A DNA stretch of 64,000 nucleotides from Roseburia sp. 1XD42-69 (GCF_003612565.1 NZ_RAZG01000015.1:1-64000), one strand, 5' to 3'. Counted from the stretch's first letter, positions 8,289 through 16,072 are shown. Notes: generated by a model not told the origin, from the sequence alone. Translations and numbers: made by a program.

Positions 8289-9437
8289 TCAGCCCAACCC
8301 CTTCTCTTTCAGCCATGCCTCAATATTGTCGGCAATGACATCATTGTTTAATTCCTGAAACATAAAATGACTGTTCCCGGTAATCCCTTCATCCGGCAGA
8401 TTGACTACTGTACAGTCACCTCCATCGCCATTGTAGCTTTCCGCAAACTGAATCGCCCCGTCACGGACGGACTGCCAGAAACCGGTGGACATAACATCTT
8501 CCGGCCCATTGTCAATATAGTCCCCAAAATAAATGATGATGGGGATATCCGCTTCCAATAATTTTTGGTACTGTTCCGAACCTGCCTGTGGTGTACCGCC
8601 CGGTTCAATGGCAATAATCGCAGCGATATTTTCTGCCGGAACATCCCAGCCAACAGCGCCGCCCTGGGAATGTGTCACAAAAATAGATTTACTGCCTGTC
8701 ATCTCATATACATCTTCCAGCACAGAGCCAAGGGCAGACGCATCCAACGCCTGATCAAAATCGCCGGTATTGGGCGTCATCTGACGGAAAAACTGATCCT
8801 GTGCCTCATCTCCCTCTGGAAATTGAGACCCTTCATACCGTTCCGGGGCAATACGCCCAATCCGAAAATGGGTATACCATGCCTGATCGCCCGGTTTATA
8901 ATCCTTGGAATCTTCCGCCCATGTGTCAAGGAATCCATCCGTGGTCATTGTGGCCGTGGCGCCTGCCTCGCCCCTTCTTGGCTGGTCTACCAGAAATGAC
9001 GCATATCCTTTTTTTAGAAACAAATCAGACCATCCCTCACGACCGTCCGGGGTTGTCATCCAACCCATACGGGACTGTCCATAGCCATGCAGATAAACCA
9101 TTGGGGTTCCGTTATCATTTGCAGGAATCTGATAAAATACATTAGCGTGATCCACATGGGCTGTATTCCCTGCGCGGGTTGCATCCATCCAGTTTGTGGT
9201 TGGATCATATTCCCCTTCTACCGGTTCCGTAATCGTGCCTCCGGAAGAGAACATACCCTGCCTGGCAATCATCAGCGTCTCTGAAGCAGCTTCCCCTTCC
9301 GTAGATGTATGGTTTTCTTCCTGCCCTGCATCCGCTAAGGTATCCTGCACTGTGTCCGCCGACTGGCTGCCGCATCCCGTCAGCATGGAAACTGCCATAA
9401 TCCCTGCCAGCAAAGTGGCAATAATACGTTTTTTCAT
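8289..9437 (-). CDS. Alpha/beta-hydrolase lipoprotein (esterase)
   Basis: The ATG at 9437 (MKKRIIATLLAG) is the start: GGGAGGAAAA lies just upstream and a lipoprotein signal follows (VSMLTGC, Cys about 22). A longer open frame upstream is a shadow over the neighbouring reductase gene. The 382-residue protein has VYLHGYGQSRMGW (oxyanion region), SIFVTHSQGGAVGW (nucleophile Ser), an acid near EPGG, and GNSHFMFQELNN (catalytic His), the complete triad of an alpha/beta-fold esterase. It is the third surface hydrolase of the operon and lies 37 bp after the proximal aldo/keto reductase gene. Confidence 0.86.
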   Translation of the reverse strand: MKKRIIATLLAGIMAVSMLTGCGSQSADTVQDTLADAGQEENHTSTEGEAASETLMIARQGMFSSGGTITEPVEGEYDPTTNWMDATRAGNTAHVDHANVFYQIPANDNGTPMVYLHGYGQSRMGWMTTPDGREGWSDLFLKKGYASFLVDQPRRGEAGATATMTTDGFLDTWAEDSKDYKPGDQAWYTHFRIGRIAPERYEGSQFPEGDEAQDQFFRQMTPNTGDFDQALDASALGSVLEDVYEMTGSKSIFVTHSQGGAVGWDVPAENIAAIIAIEPGGTPQAGSEQYQKLLEADIPIIIYFGDYIDNGPEDVMSTGFWQSVRDGAIQFAESYNGDGGDCTVVNLPDEGITGNSHFMFQELNNDVIADNIEAWLKEKGLG

Positions 9438-9474
9438 TTGACGTTTTCCTCCCGTTTCATCTCTTTTCCTGGTA

Positions 9475-10362
9475 TCACCAGTTCTTCTTTTCCTTACTGC
9501 TGTCATGCTTTGTCTTCCGTTCCTCCACCATCCTGACAAACCATTCAACCATAGCAGGGTCCTGATGGGAGAAGAAGGAGCTGGAGGCAGTATCCAATGC
9601 CGCCAGTGCGTCCATGTCTTCTTCCGACAGGTGAAAATCAAACACATGAAAATTCTCTTCCATACGTTTCCTGTGGGTGGACTTGGGGATAACTACAATC
9701 CCCCGCTGGATATGCCAACGGAGCATGACCTGTGCGGCGGTCTTTCCATATTTACTGCCAATCGCTGCCACTGTTTCGTTATCAAAAGTGCCTTTCCGTC
9801 CTTCGCCAAAAGGTGCCCACGCCTCTAACCGAATGCCGTATTTATCTGCATATTCCTTCATCTGCTTCTGCTGGTTGAAGATATGGATCTCCACCTGGTT
9901 GATTGCCGGCTTAATCCGGTTAAAGGCGGCAAAGTCCACCATGCGGTCTACATAGAAGTTGGAAATACCGATAGCCCGGATTTTCCCCCCGTCATAAAAC
10001 TCCTCCAGCGCACGGTACGCACCGTAAGCATCGGAAAAAGGCTGATGAAGAAGAACCAGATCCAGATAATCCGTCTGCAGCTTCCTCATGGATTCCAGCA
10101 CGGAAGATTTGGCCGCCTCATATCCATAATGCTCCACCCACACCTTGGTGGTCAGAAATATCTCTTCCCGTGGGATACCAGATTTTTGGATTGCGCTGCC
10201 CACCTGCTCCTCATTGAAATAGCTCTGCGCCGTATCCAGGCTGCGGTATCCCACCTGCAGGGCATCCAGCACACACCGCTCGCATTCTTCCTTTGTCACC
10301 TGATAGACGCCATAGCCAAGAACCGGCATTTTTACTCCATTGTTCAATGTTACATATTCCAT
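9475..10362 (-). CDS. Aldo/keto reductase (proximal copy)
   Basis: The start is the ATG at 10362 (MEYVTLNNGVKMPVLGYG) with GGAGGAT upstream. The 295-residue enzyme has the AKR tetrad: Asp and Tyr in DTAQSYFNEE, Lys in TTKVWVEHYG, His in LLHQPFSDAYG. The EAWAPFGEGRKG and VVIPKSTHRKRM cofactor motifs are intact. It carries a charged C-terminal tail (EERKTKHDSSKEKKNW) missing from the paralogue at 1275-2117. It is the second gene of the operon, 19 bp after the ferredoxin gene. The role is NADPH-dependent carbonyl reduction in the cytoplasm; the substrate is not deducible. Confidence 0.93.
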   Translation of the reverse strand: MEYVTLNNGVKMPVLGYGVYQVTKEECERCVLDALQVGYRSLDTAQSYFNEEQVGSAIQKSGIPREEIFLTTKVWVEHYGYEAAKSSVLESMRKLQTDYLDLVLLHQPFSDAYGAYRALEEFYDGGKIRAIGISNFYVDRMVDFAAFNRIKPAINQVEIHIFNQQKQMKEYADKYGIRLEAWAPFGEGRKGTFDNETVAAIGSKYGKTAAQVMLRWHIQRGIVVIPKSTHRKRMEENFHVFDFHLSEEDMDALAALDTASSSFFSHQDPAMVEWFVRMVEERKTKHDSSKEKKNW

Positions 10363-10381
10363 ATCAATATCCTCCTCGTTT

Positions 10382-11158
10382 TTAATCGTTTTCCGTCTGG
10401 TCATTGGACCCTACCAGCTCACAAAGTGTCACATGCTCATTACGGTATCTCGCTGCGGGATTTTTCTCCGGCCGGGGCAGGGCAAACTGCACTGCCATTT
10501 TCGGGCAGGCATGGACGCAGGCGTAGCAGGCCTGGCATCCTTCCGGCTCATGGACTGCATATTGGTTTTCCAGACGGATGCACCCGGCAGGACATACCCT
10601 GGTGCAGATTCCGCAGCCCACACATTCGTCCGTCACCCGGAAAGCCGCCCAGACCGTTTCCGGCGCATTTTTGACCATCTTCAGATACATTTTATGTGCG
10701 GTCTTTTCCGCAAGGCTTGTTTTCTGTATCCCATACCTTTTTGCCTGCAGATCAGCCCTGATCTCATCCAGACGCTTTTCCACCTGTTTATCTATTGCCA
10801 TCTGCTCTTTCATATCAAATACCGGAAGAAAATTATCCACCATCTCAATGGTCGTGATATAATCTGCCTGTTTCCCTGCATCCTGGAAAAACAGATCGGC
10901 AATCTCCGCCGCTCCTCCATGATGTGCGCCATAGGTCAGCACAACGAAAAGATACTCCGTTTCAAAGGAAGCCCTGCGGATAAACTCCTTTACCATGCTC
11001 GGCATTTCATGCCCATAAACCGGACATACAATGCCAATGCTGTCCGCAGAAAATACCAGCCTTTCCCGTTTTATGACCTGCGGAATGCTTATCCTGTTTT
11101 GATCCAGTTCTTTTGCCACATACAGGCTGTTCCCGGTTCCTGTAAAGTAAAAAATCAT
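10382..11158 (-). CDS. EFR1-type flavodoxin/ferredoxin fusion protein
   Basis: The start is the ATG at 11158 behind AAAGGAGGGG. The 258-residue protein begins with a flavodoxin-like domain (MIFYFTGTGNSLYVAKEL, FMN loop TGTGNS) and ends with two [4Fe-4S] ferredoxin motifs, CVGCGICTRVCPAGCI and CQACYACVHACPKMAV. This layout defines the EFR1 family. It should carry electrons between a low-potential donor and a flavin or reductase in the cytoplasm. It is the first gene of the twelve-gene operon and faces the LysR gene across a regulatory gap. It is the natural electron-supply component of the cluster. Confidence 0.92.
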   Translation of the reverse strand: MIFYFTGTGNSLYVAKELDQNRISIPQVIKRERLVFSADSIGIVCPVYGHEMPSMVKEFIRRASFETEYLFVVLTYGAHHGGAAEIADLFFQDAGKQADYITTIEMVDNFLPVFDMKEQMAIDKQVEKRLDEIRADLQAKRYGIQKTSLAEKTAHKMYLKMVKNAPETVWAAFRVTDECVGCGICTRVCPAGCIRLENQYAVHEPEGCQACYACVHACPKMAVQFALPRPEKNPAARYRNEHVTLCELVGSNDQTEND

Positions 11159-11231
11159 TTCCGTCCCCTCCTTTCGTCCTGAAGCCATTTTATTGCAGAT
11201 TTTTTTATTTGTACAATGCTAATTCCGCAAT

Positions 11232-11256
11232 CCAGATTTCATAAAATGAAATCTGG
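11232..11256. promoter_or_regulatory. Perfect palindrome, candidate LysR operator
   Basis: Two perfect 11-bp arms, CCAGATTTCAT and ATGAAATCTGG, flank a 3-bp AAA spacer in the gap between the EFR1 gene and the LysR gene. LysR-type regulators normally bind an interrupted dyad in such a divergent gap, so this is a strong operator candidate. It ends 5 bp before the -35 of the LysR gene, which would fit autoregulation. The operon's own promoter is not obvious by eye. Confidence 0.65.
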
Positions 11257-11260
11257 GTCA

Positions 11261-11289
11261 TTTACTTTCCTTTCTGCATCTGCTATAAT
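11261..11289 (+). promoter_or_regulatory. Sigma-A-type promoter of the LysR gene
   Basis: A TTTACT -35 box (11261-11266) and a perfect TATAAT -10 box (11284-11289) are 17 bp apart. The predicted transcript starts about 11296, leaving a very short leader before the AAAGGAG ribosome site. Confidence 0.6.
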
Positions 11290-11315
11290 TTCTTCAGAAA
11301 GGAGTGCTTTCCCAC

Positions 11316-12155
11316 ATGGTTGATTATCATATCCTGGAACAATTCGTTACCTTTTACCAGACTGGAACCTTGCGAGAAACCGCAGAAAAAATGCATATTT
11401 CCCAGCCTACACTGACAAGAAATATGCAGAGATTGGAAACAGAATTCGATGTTCCGCTGTTTCACCGCACCAAAAACAGTATTTCACTTAATGAAACCGG
11501 AACCCTCGCAGCAGAAGATGCCAAAATGCTATTAAAACAGACCGAAAACATGATCCGTCATGCCCGTGATTTTGACCGGAAGAACAGAACCATCACGCTT
11601 GGCTCCTGCACGCCTGTCCTGATACCGGAACTCATACGCCGCATTACCGGCGCCTTTCCCATGGCATCTATTTCATCAGAAACCAAAAGCACATCCTGTC
11701 TCCTTGACGGAGTAAGAAACGGACTTTACCATCTCGTGCTGCTTCCTTTCTGCCCGGAAGACGATGGGCTATCCTGCCGGAAATGGGGCGAAGAGCATCT
11801 GTCCTTCCTTCTTCCCAAGCGGCACCGCTTTGCACGCAGAAAATCCTTAAGCGTATCTGAAATGAATGGAGAAAATATGCTTTTATTTCAGGATATTGGT
11901 TTCTGGCATGATCTGGTGGTAGAGAAAATGCCCGATTCCAGGTTCCTCGTCCAGACAGAACGCTACACCTTCCTGGAATTGATTGAGAATTCCACTATGC
12001 CGGTTTTCACCACGGACTACTACCACAATGAACTCATTGACTCCATACCTGCCCCGTCCCGTGTGGCAGTGCCTATCACGGACCCTGAATTTAATGTCAG
12101 TTACTATCTGGTCTGCAGAAAGGAACATTCTCAAAAATTCAGCGGTCTGTTGTGA
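11316..12155 (+). CDS. LysR-family transcriptional regulator
   Basis: The ATG at 11316 (MVDYHILEQFVTFYQTG) is preferred over a GTG at 11304 that overlaps the AAAGGAG ribosome site. The 279-residue protein has the LysR helix-turn-helix at residues 3-60 (GTLRETAEKMHISQPTLTRNMQRLE) and a substrate-binding-like effector domain from about 88 (TITLGSCTPVLIPELI). It is divergent from the twelve-gene operon and shares the palindrome-bearing gap, so it is probably the operon's regulator. The C-terminus (RKEHSQKFSGLL) is slightly short for the family and lies near the edge of the decayed mobile region; mild 3' truncation is possible. Confidence 0.92.
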   Translation: MVDYHILEQFVTFYQTGTLRETAEKMHISQPTLTRNMQRLETEFDVPLFHRTKNSISLNETGTLAAEDAKMLLKQTENMIRHARDFDRKNRTITLGSCTPVLIPELIRRITGAFPMASISSETKSTSCLLDGVRNGLYHLVLLPFCPEDDGLSCRKWGEEHLSFLLPKRHRFARRKSLSVSEMNGENMLLFQDIGFWHDLVVEKMPDSRFLVQTERYTFLELIENSTMPVFTTDYYHNELIDSIPAPSRVAVPITDPEFNVSYYLVCRKEHSQKFSGLL

Positions 12156-12211
12156 CACAGAATATATGCCATCAGCGGACAAGGGTGATACTTTTTGATT
12201 TTTCCTTAAGG

Positions 12212-12265
12212 GGGTTCATGTTTACCAAAACGAGAGGGTTCATGTATCCGTGGAGAGGGTTCACT
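12212..12265 (+). repeat. Three short direct repeats (GGGTTCAYK)
   Basis: GGGTTCATG at 12212 and 12236 and GGGTTCACT at 12257, the last two preceded by GAGA, recur at 21-24 bp steps in the gap after the LysR gene. Read in one frame they give three RGF-type tripeptides, but there is no credible start or ribosome site. The function is unknown; regulator half-sites or a decayed repeat element are possible. Confidence 0.4.
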
Positions 12266-12309
12266 TTCAAATATCTTTTTCCCGATGCTATGAATCACTA
12301 TAAAAAGAA

Positions 12310-12348
12310 AAAGGCTTTCAGTCACGTTTTAATGTACTGAAAGCCTTT
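12310..12348 (-). terminator. Rho-independent terminator (probably bidirectional)
   Basis: Perfect 13-bp arms AAAGGCTTTCAGT / ACTGAAAGCCTTT enclose a 13-nt loop. On the minus strand the stem is followed by a T-rich tract, placing it just after the truncated recombinase gene. On the plus strand it could also end LysR transcription. Confidence 0.8.
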
Positions 12349-12393
12349 ATTTCTGCCTTTTTGCCGTTATTCTGTTTATTCCTTTTGTATCAA

Positions 12394-12561
12394 TTAAGCG
12401 ATTTTCATTTCCACATACTCGTTAACGACTAAAAATCCCTGTTCATTTGCGTAATCCCTGAGTATTTGTTTCTGCGTGGAAATGCTTGCGCTTTCCCCTT
12501 CCAGCTCGTCATCACGGCTTAAACGCATATATAACGCTGTATTGTATTGCTGCTGTTTCAC
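12394..12561 (-). pseudogene. Truncated large serine recombinase (N-terminal fragment)
   Basis: A GTG at 12561 behind CAGGAGG starts KQQQYNTALYMRLSRDDE, the resolvase-domain opening of TnpX/TndX-type recombinases (YxRLSRDD), continuing SASISTQKQILRDYANEQGF. The catalytic Ser of this family is in the RLS motif. After VVNEYV the expected DDGYSGTNF continuation is replaced by EMKIA and a stop, so only about 55 of more than 500 residues remain. Everything needed for DNA binding and strand rotation is gone. This breakpoint marks the left side of the element remnant. Confidence 0.8.
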
Positions 12562-12669
12562 TTGTTTTAACCTCCTGTCTTTGGAAACAGCCCGCCACAA
12601 TACACTGCTTGCATGAATCTATTATAGCATGGGGCAGGCCGTTTTTCCATCATTGCAACAATATTCTTC

Positions 12670-12885
12670 TTATGGTTTTTTCATCTCGTACCGCATGACA
12701 TTCTCCGCAAGCGTTTCCACGGTCTGTTTTTTCCCGCTGAAATGCTCTGTAAGATGGACAATGTTTTTGCCGCAGACAAAAGAAGTCTGCCCATCCTTTT
12801 CTATGAAATACCCTGTTGGGATTCCTTTCTCTTTTGGCTGGATTCCTGACTTAATTATTCTGTCAAATAGCTGTTTTACCGTAAT
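12670..12885 (-). CDS. TnpW-like transposon-encoded small protein, non-canonical start
   Basis: An open frame of about 71 codons reads (I)TVKQLFDRIIKSGIQP through GYFIEKDGQTSFVCG and HFSGKKQTVETLAENVMRYE. The tail resembles TnpW-type proteins of clostridial transposons (HFS...ET...K..R...E pattern). It overlaps the last 10 bp of the relaxase gene, with AGGAGG 8 bp before an ATT at 12885-12883. No ATG, GTG or TTG lies between the ribosome site and the conserved region, so ATT (or ATC just before it) would have to initiate. Function of TnpW is unknown; it usually travels with the mobilization genes. Confidence 0.55.
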   Translation of the reverse strand: MTVKQLFDRIIKSGIQPKEKGIPTGYFIEKDGQTSFVCGKNIVHLTEHFSGKKQTVETLAENVMRYEMKKP

Positions 12886-14039
12886 GATTCCTCCCTCCTG
12901 CGGTCTGTTTTAACTGGCTGTTTCTGTTGGTTTAACCGCTGGTTTTCAATCGTATCGTGGATTTGGTCTAAGCAGTTGTCGATATGGGCAGAGCGTTTTT
13001 CAATCCCGTCTGCATATTTCAGCCGTTTCCTAAGCTCTGTTATCTGCTCCGTCACGCCCTGCTTTTCGGCTCGGAGTGTTTCTTTTTCGGCTGGTGTGGC
13101 ACGGCGTACCTTGTTCCGCAAGTGCTGGCGGTAGTCAATCAGTTTATTCATTTCGGTCTGGTTTTTCTCCCTGTCGGCGTGTAAGTCGGAAAGGGTAGAG
13201 ATGTTATGCTTTGACATATACCTTACCTGTGCGGTAATCTCGTCCAGTTTCCGAAGTTCCTCTTTCATCAGCGGGCTTGCCGGCTTGTAGTCTGTGCCTT
13301 TGGGGAATATCCCCAGCTGATAGCACCAGTGGTAATACAACGCTAAAATCCCTGTGGTTTTCTGATGCGGTTTCCATGCGTTTTTATACTGCTCTGGCAT
13401 ATGCGGGGAGTAGGAAATCCTTGCTTTGTAGTTTCCATATCGGGAAGCCCCGCCTAAACATGACCGTATGAAATCGGGAGTCAGCCGTTCGTCAAGCGTG
13501 TCTAACCTTGTGAAATGCCTGTACTGCGGCAGCTTCATTTTCCAATGGCTGCCCGAAAAATCAATCTCATATCCTTTATCGGTAAGGTATTTCATCATGT
13601 GCTGTAAATCCCTGCTCCCGTTGATTGCTTCCCTTAAATCCTCCCGATAGACGTTGTACCGTGTCGGCTTTCCGCTTTTTTCGTCCAGATACAGCGGTCT
13701 TGCAGGGGCTTTCTTGGGGTTTTCAATCACCGATAAACTGTACTCTCGGCATAAGCGGTCGGACACCTCCCTTAGCCGTTTCTGTTCGGATTTTGAGTAA
13801 TTATATTTGCTCCCATCCAGATAAGAAACGGAGTTAAAACAGAAATGATTATGGAGATGTCCTTTGTCAAGGTGGGTGGCAACGATTATCTGGTATTTAT
13901 CGCCCCACATTTCCCTTGCCAGTTTTAATCCGATTTCGTGGCACTGTTCGGGCGTTACCTCGTCTGGCTTGAAGCTCTGGTAGCCGTGCCATGCGATATA
14001 TCCGCCTGTCTTTTGGTACTGCTTCTTTGTCAAAATCAT
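12876..14039 (-). pseudogene. Relaxase (MobA/MobL, Tn1549 type), C-terminal part after frameshift
   Basis: The 387-residue reading begins MILTKKQYQKTGGYIAWHGYQSF and contains the metal-binding histidine motif of conjugative relaxases, ATHLDKGHLHNHFCFNSV, followed by a long helical C-terminus (about 240-380) rich in Lys and Glu. The first 67 residues of the protein lie in another frame at 14036-14239. Joined, they give about 454 residues, normal for Tn1549-type relaxases. One base appears lost at the join (CAGAGATG where family members read CAG-CAG-ATG). Because the stop and start overlap as ATGA, re-initiation could still yield a product lacking the N-terminal region, which is probably inactive. 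Confidence 0.85.
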
Positions 14040-14239
14040 CTCTGTAATGCGGTTTCTTTCAAACAGTTGATAGCGGAAACATACTCGCCCTCATTTGTTT
14101 TTGACGGATTTTTCACATAGGAGAACACGTCAAAGAAGTCCTGCATATCTTCATTCGGCACGGTCTTTTCTGGATTTTCTATATAGTCAATCACGTCTTT
14201 TATGCTCCCTTTGACATGCCATAGGCTCGTTACCGCCAT
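14036..14239 (-). pseudogene. Relaxase N-terminal part (frameshifted)
   Basis: Sixty-seven codons read MAVTSLWHVKGSIKDVIDYI and SAINCLKETALQR, the opening of Tn1549-type relaxases, including residues around the first conserved motif. It stops at a TGA overlapping the ATG of the downstream frame, where the family sequence would continue uninterrupted. It starts 1 bp after the MobC stop, showing the original mobC-relaxase order. Confidence 0.85.
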
Positions 14240-14240
14240 A

Positions 14241-14597
14241 TCAGACCGCCCCCTGTTCTGTCAATTCTTCTATGCTGAACCGTTGTGGGAGAGTTGTTTT
14301 CTGTTGCAGTTCTAAGATAAAATCCTCAATCTCCTTACAGATTTCAGTGGCGGTTGGATAGTATGGGACACACTTTTTGAAAGCGTCATGCACTTCATAG
14401 AGCTTGTTTAACAGTTCCCAAAACTCGGTTTTTGGCTTCGGCTGCGGGGCGTTTCCCTTGCATAACTGGCGCATAAATTCGGCAGCGGACAGACCGCAAG
14501 CGGCGGCGCACTGCTTTAATTTTTCATGTTCTCCCTCGTTCAATCGGACGGTAATCGGGACATTCCGCACGCCCTTTTCTGATTTTTCTTTGCTCAT
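14241..14597 (-). CDS. mobC: MobC-like relaxosome accessory protein
   Basis: A 118-residue basic protein with a ribbon-helix-helix-like N-terminus (VPITVRLNEGEHEKLKQCAA, then GLSAAEFMRQLCKG) typical of MobC proteins, which help the relaxase open oriT. It lies directly before the relaxase gene, with a 1-bp gap, as in Tn1549-like elements. The IS insertion 52 bp upstream has separated it from the oriT-like hairpins and perhaps from its promoter. Confidence 0.87.
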   Translation of the reverse strand: MSKEKSEKGVRNVPITVRLNEGEHEKLKQCAAACGLSAAEFMRQLCKGNAPQPKPKTEFWELLNKLYEVHDAFKKCVPYYPTATEICKEIEDFILELQQKTTLPQRFSIEELTEQGAV

Positions 14598-14638
14598 TTT
14601 CCTTAATCCTCCAGTCTTAAATTCCTTTCTTCGGGGTA

Positions 14639-14648
14639 TTCAGGGGCT
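14639..14648 (+). repeat. Target-site duplication, left copy
   Basis: TTCAGGGGCT directly abuts the left terminal repeat of the insertion sequence and is repeated exactly at 16072-16081 against the right end. A 10-bp duplication is in the range for IS4-family transposition and fixes the element boundaries. Confidence 0.85.
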
Positions 14649-14679
14649 CAATGTCGTCAACTTAAGCCGACATTACCCC
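14649..14679 (+). repeat. Left terminal inverted repeat of the IS
   Basis: Thirty-one bases beginning CAATGTCGTC and ending CATTACCCC; the exact reverse complement is found at 16041-16071. Confidence 0.9.
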
Positions 14680-14786
14680 ATTATACCAACAGGAAATAAT
14701 TCAAAAAATTTAATAAAACACTTGACAAGTACGCCAAAAAATGTTGCCGCGCAATTGATTATAAACTTTGATTGCGAGGCAGAAAA

Positions 14787-15194
14787 ATGATTAAAAAAAA
14801 TAGTATTTGCAAGTTAATTAAAAATGTTAAAACTCTTATTTCTTCCGATGAATTTAGAACAAAACATTCCTTGGAAGATAATGCTTTCACGAGAAACAGA
14901 AAATTATCATTTCAGGATATCATTTCCTTTATATTAGGGCTGCCACGCAAGTCGCTGCCGACAGAATTAGATTTGTTTTTTGAAGAAAAAGATTTTTCTG
15001 TCTCCAAGCAGGCTTTTTCAAAGGCAAGATACAAAATTTCATCACAGGCGTTTGAAGATATTTTTCAAATGTCAACTGACATTTTTCAATTTACCAGCCA
15101 TCCAAAAACATGGGACGGGTATCGCATATTTGCTATTGACGGTTCTGACATTGCTGTTGCCCATAATAAAAAAAATGAGACTGAATTCGTTTGA
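14787..15194 (+). pseudogene. IS4-family transposase, N-terminal part (frameshifted)
   Basis: From the ATG at 14787 (MIKKNSICKLIKNVKTLIS) the frame runs through the IS4 N-terminal domain (DIISFILGLPRKSLPTELD) to the first catalytic Asp in GYRIFAIDGSDIAVAHN and stops at 15192. The rest of the enzyme continues in the -1 frame from about 15191. Stops in the -1 frame at 15176 and 15182 confine the break to about 15185-15194, so it looks like a plain indel rather than programmed slippage. Confidence 0.85.
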
Positions 15195-16033
15195 AGAAGA
15201 ATAACCACTCCTCTTATCCCATGGCAAGACTGACTGTATTGTATGACGTTACGAATGACTTGATTGTGGACGTCCAGTTTACGGGCATATCTATAGGCGA
15301 AAGAGAACATGCACATAGGCTCCTTTCATCAGGCACTTTGGCAAACGACAGAAATTACAAGAATCTAATCATATTTGACCGGGGATATCCGTCAAGGGCG
15401 CTGATACATGAACTTGAGGATAAAGGATTGTCTTATTTGATTCGCTGTTCCCATTCTTTTCTTTCGTGCGTCAACGGATGTCCTGACGGCGACCATACCG
15501 TAACAGATATTTACAAAGGACGCACGACTCAGATTCGCATTATAAAAGACACTTCGGGCGAAGAACCGCATATACTTGTCAGCAATCTTTTTGAAGATCG
15601 TCAAGATGCTTCATACCATCAAAATCTGTATCACAGAAGATGGGAAATCGAAACGAAATATGGCGAGCTAAAAACGAAAATGCGGTTAGAAAACTTTTCA
15701 GGGAAAAATCCGCAGGTAATCCGTCAGGATTTGTATGCAGCTTTATTCATATCGAACTTATCTGCGCTGATGAAGTCATCTGCAGAGGCAGAAATGGAAG
15801 AAAAACTAACCAGTGGAAAGCATAAATACCAGCTAAATAGAAGCTACATTATAGGCATCGTTTCCCGATATGTGAAAAGTCTGTTGACCGTTCCGAATTA
15901 CAAAAAGCAACTAACGGCACTCATAACCCGAATTCAAAGAATGAGGTCAATCATTCGTCCAGACAGGCACTTCAAAAGGATATCTGGACATCACGGAACA
16001 ACGAATGGGTTTTACATACGGGTAAATCTGTAA
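15191..16033 (+). pseudogene. IS4-family transposase, C-terminal part (frameshifted)
   Basis: The frame continues KKNNHSSYPMARLTVLYDV, IFDRGYPSRALIHEL (second catalytic Asp in FDRGY), and the YREK-type signature YHRRWEIETKYGELKTKMRLENFSG that carries the catalytic Glu. Together with the upstream part it forms a full DDE transposase of about 415 residues. The apparent TTG start is only where the frame opens, not a real gene start. Confidence 0.85.
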
Positions 16034-16040
16034 TACATAG

Positions 16041-16071
16041 GGGGTAATGTCGGCTTAAGTTGACGACATTG
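16041..16071 (-). repeat. Right terminal inverted repeat of the IS
   Basis: Exact reverse complement of the left 31-bp repeat, followed at once by the second TTCAGGGGCT target copy (16072-16081). Confidence 0.9.
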
Positions 16072-16072
16072 T

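Larger units (their letters stand above)
14649..16071 (+). mobile_element. IS4-family insertion sequence, 1423 bp
   Basis: The ends are perfect 31-bp inverted repeats (14649-14679 and 16041-16071, beginning CAATGTCGTC), flanked by a 10-bp direct target duplication. Inside is a single transposase gene in two frames. The exact repeats and duplication indicate a recent insertion. The target is the first of three hairpins in the oriT-like region of the host element. Confidence 0.92.

Noticed and set aside
9438-9647. A 70-residue N-terminal extension of the esterase lipoprotein
   Set aside because: It is a shadow of the aldo/keto reductase gene; the lipoprotein signal and GGGAGGAAAA site start at 9437.
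12152-12340. A plus-strand frame with three RGF-type motifs after LysR
   Set aside because: It opens by overlapping the LysR stop, has no ribosome site, and runs into the terminator hairpin; the motifs come from DNA repeats.
15168-15175. Programmed -1 frameshift at the A8 run in the transposase
   Set aside because: A -1 slip there meets a TGA immediately and another at 15182, so it cannot produce the full protein.
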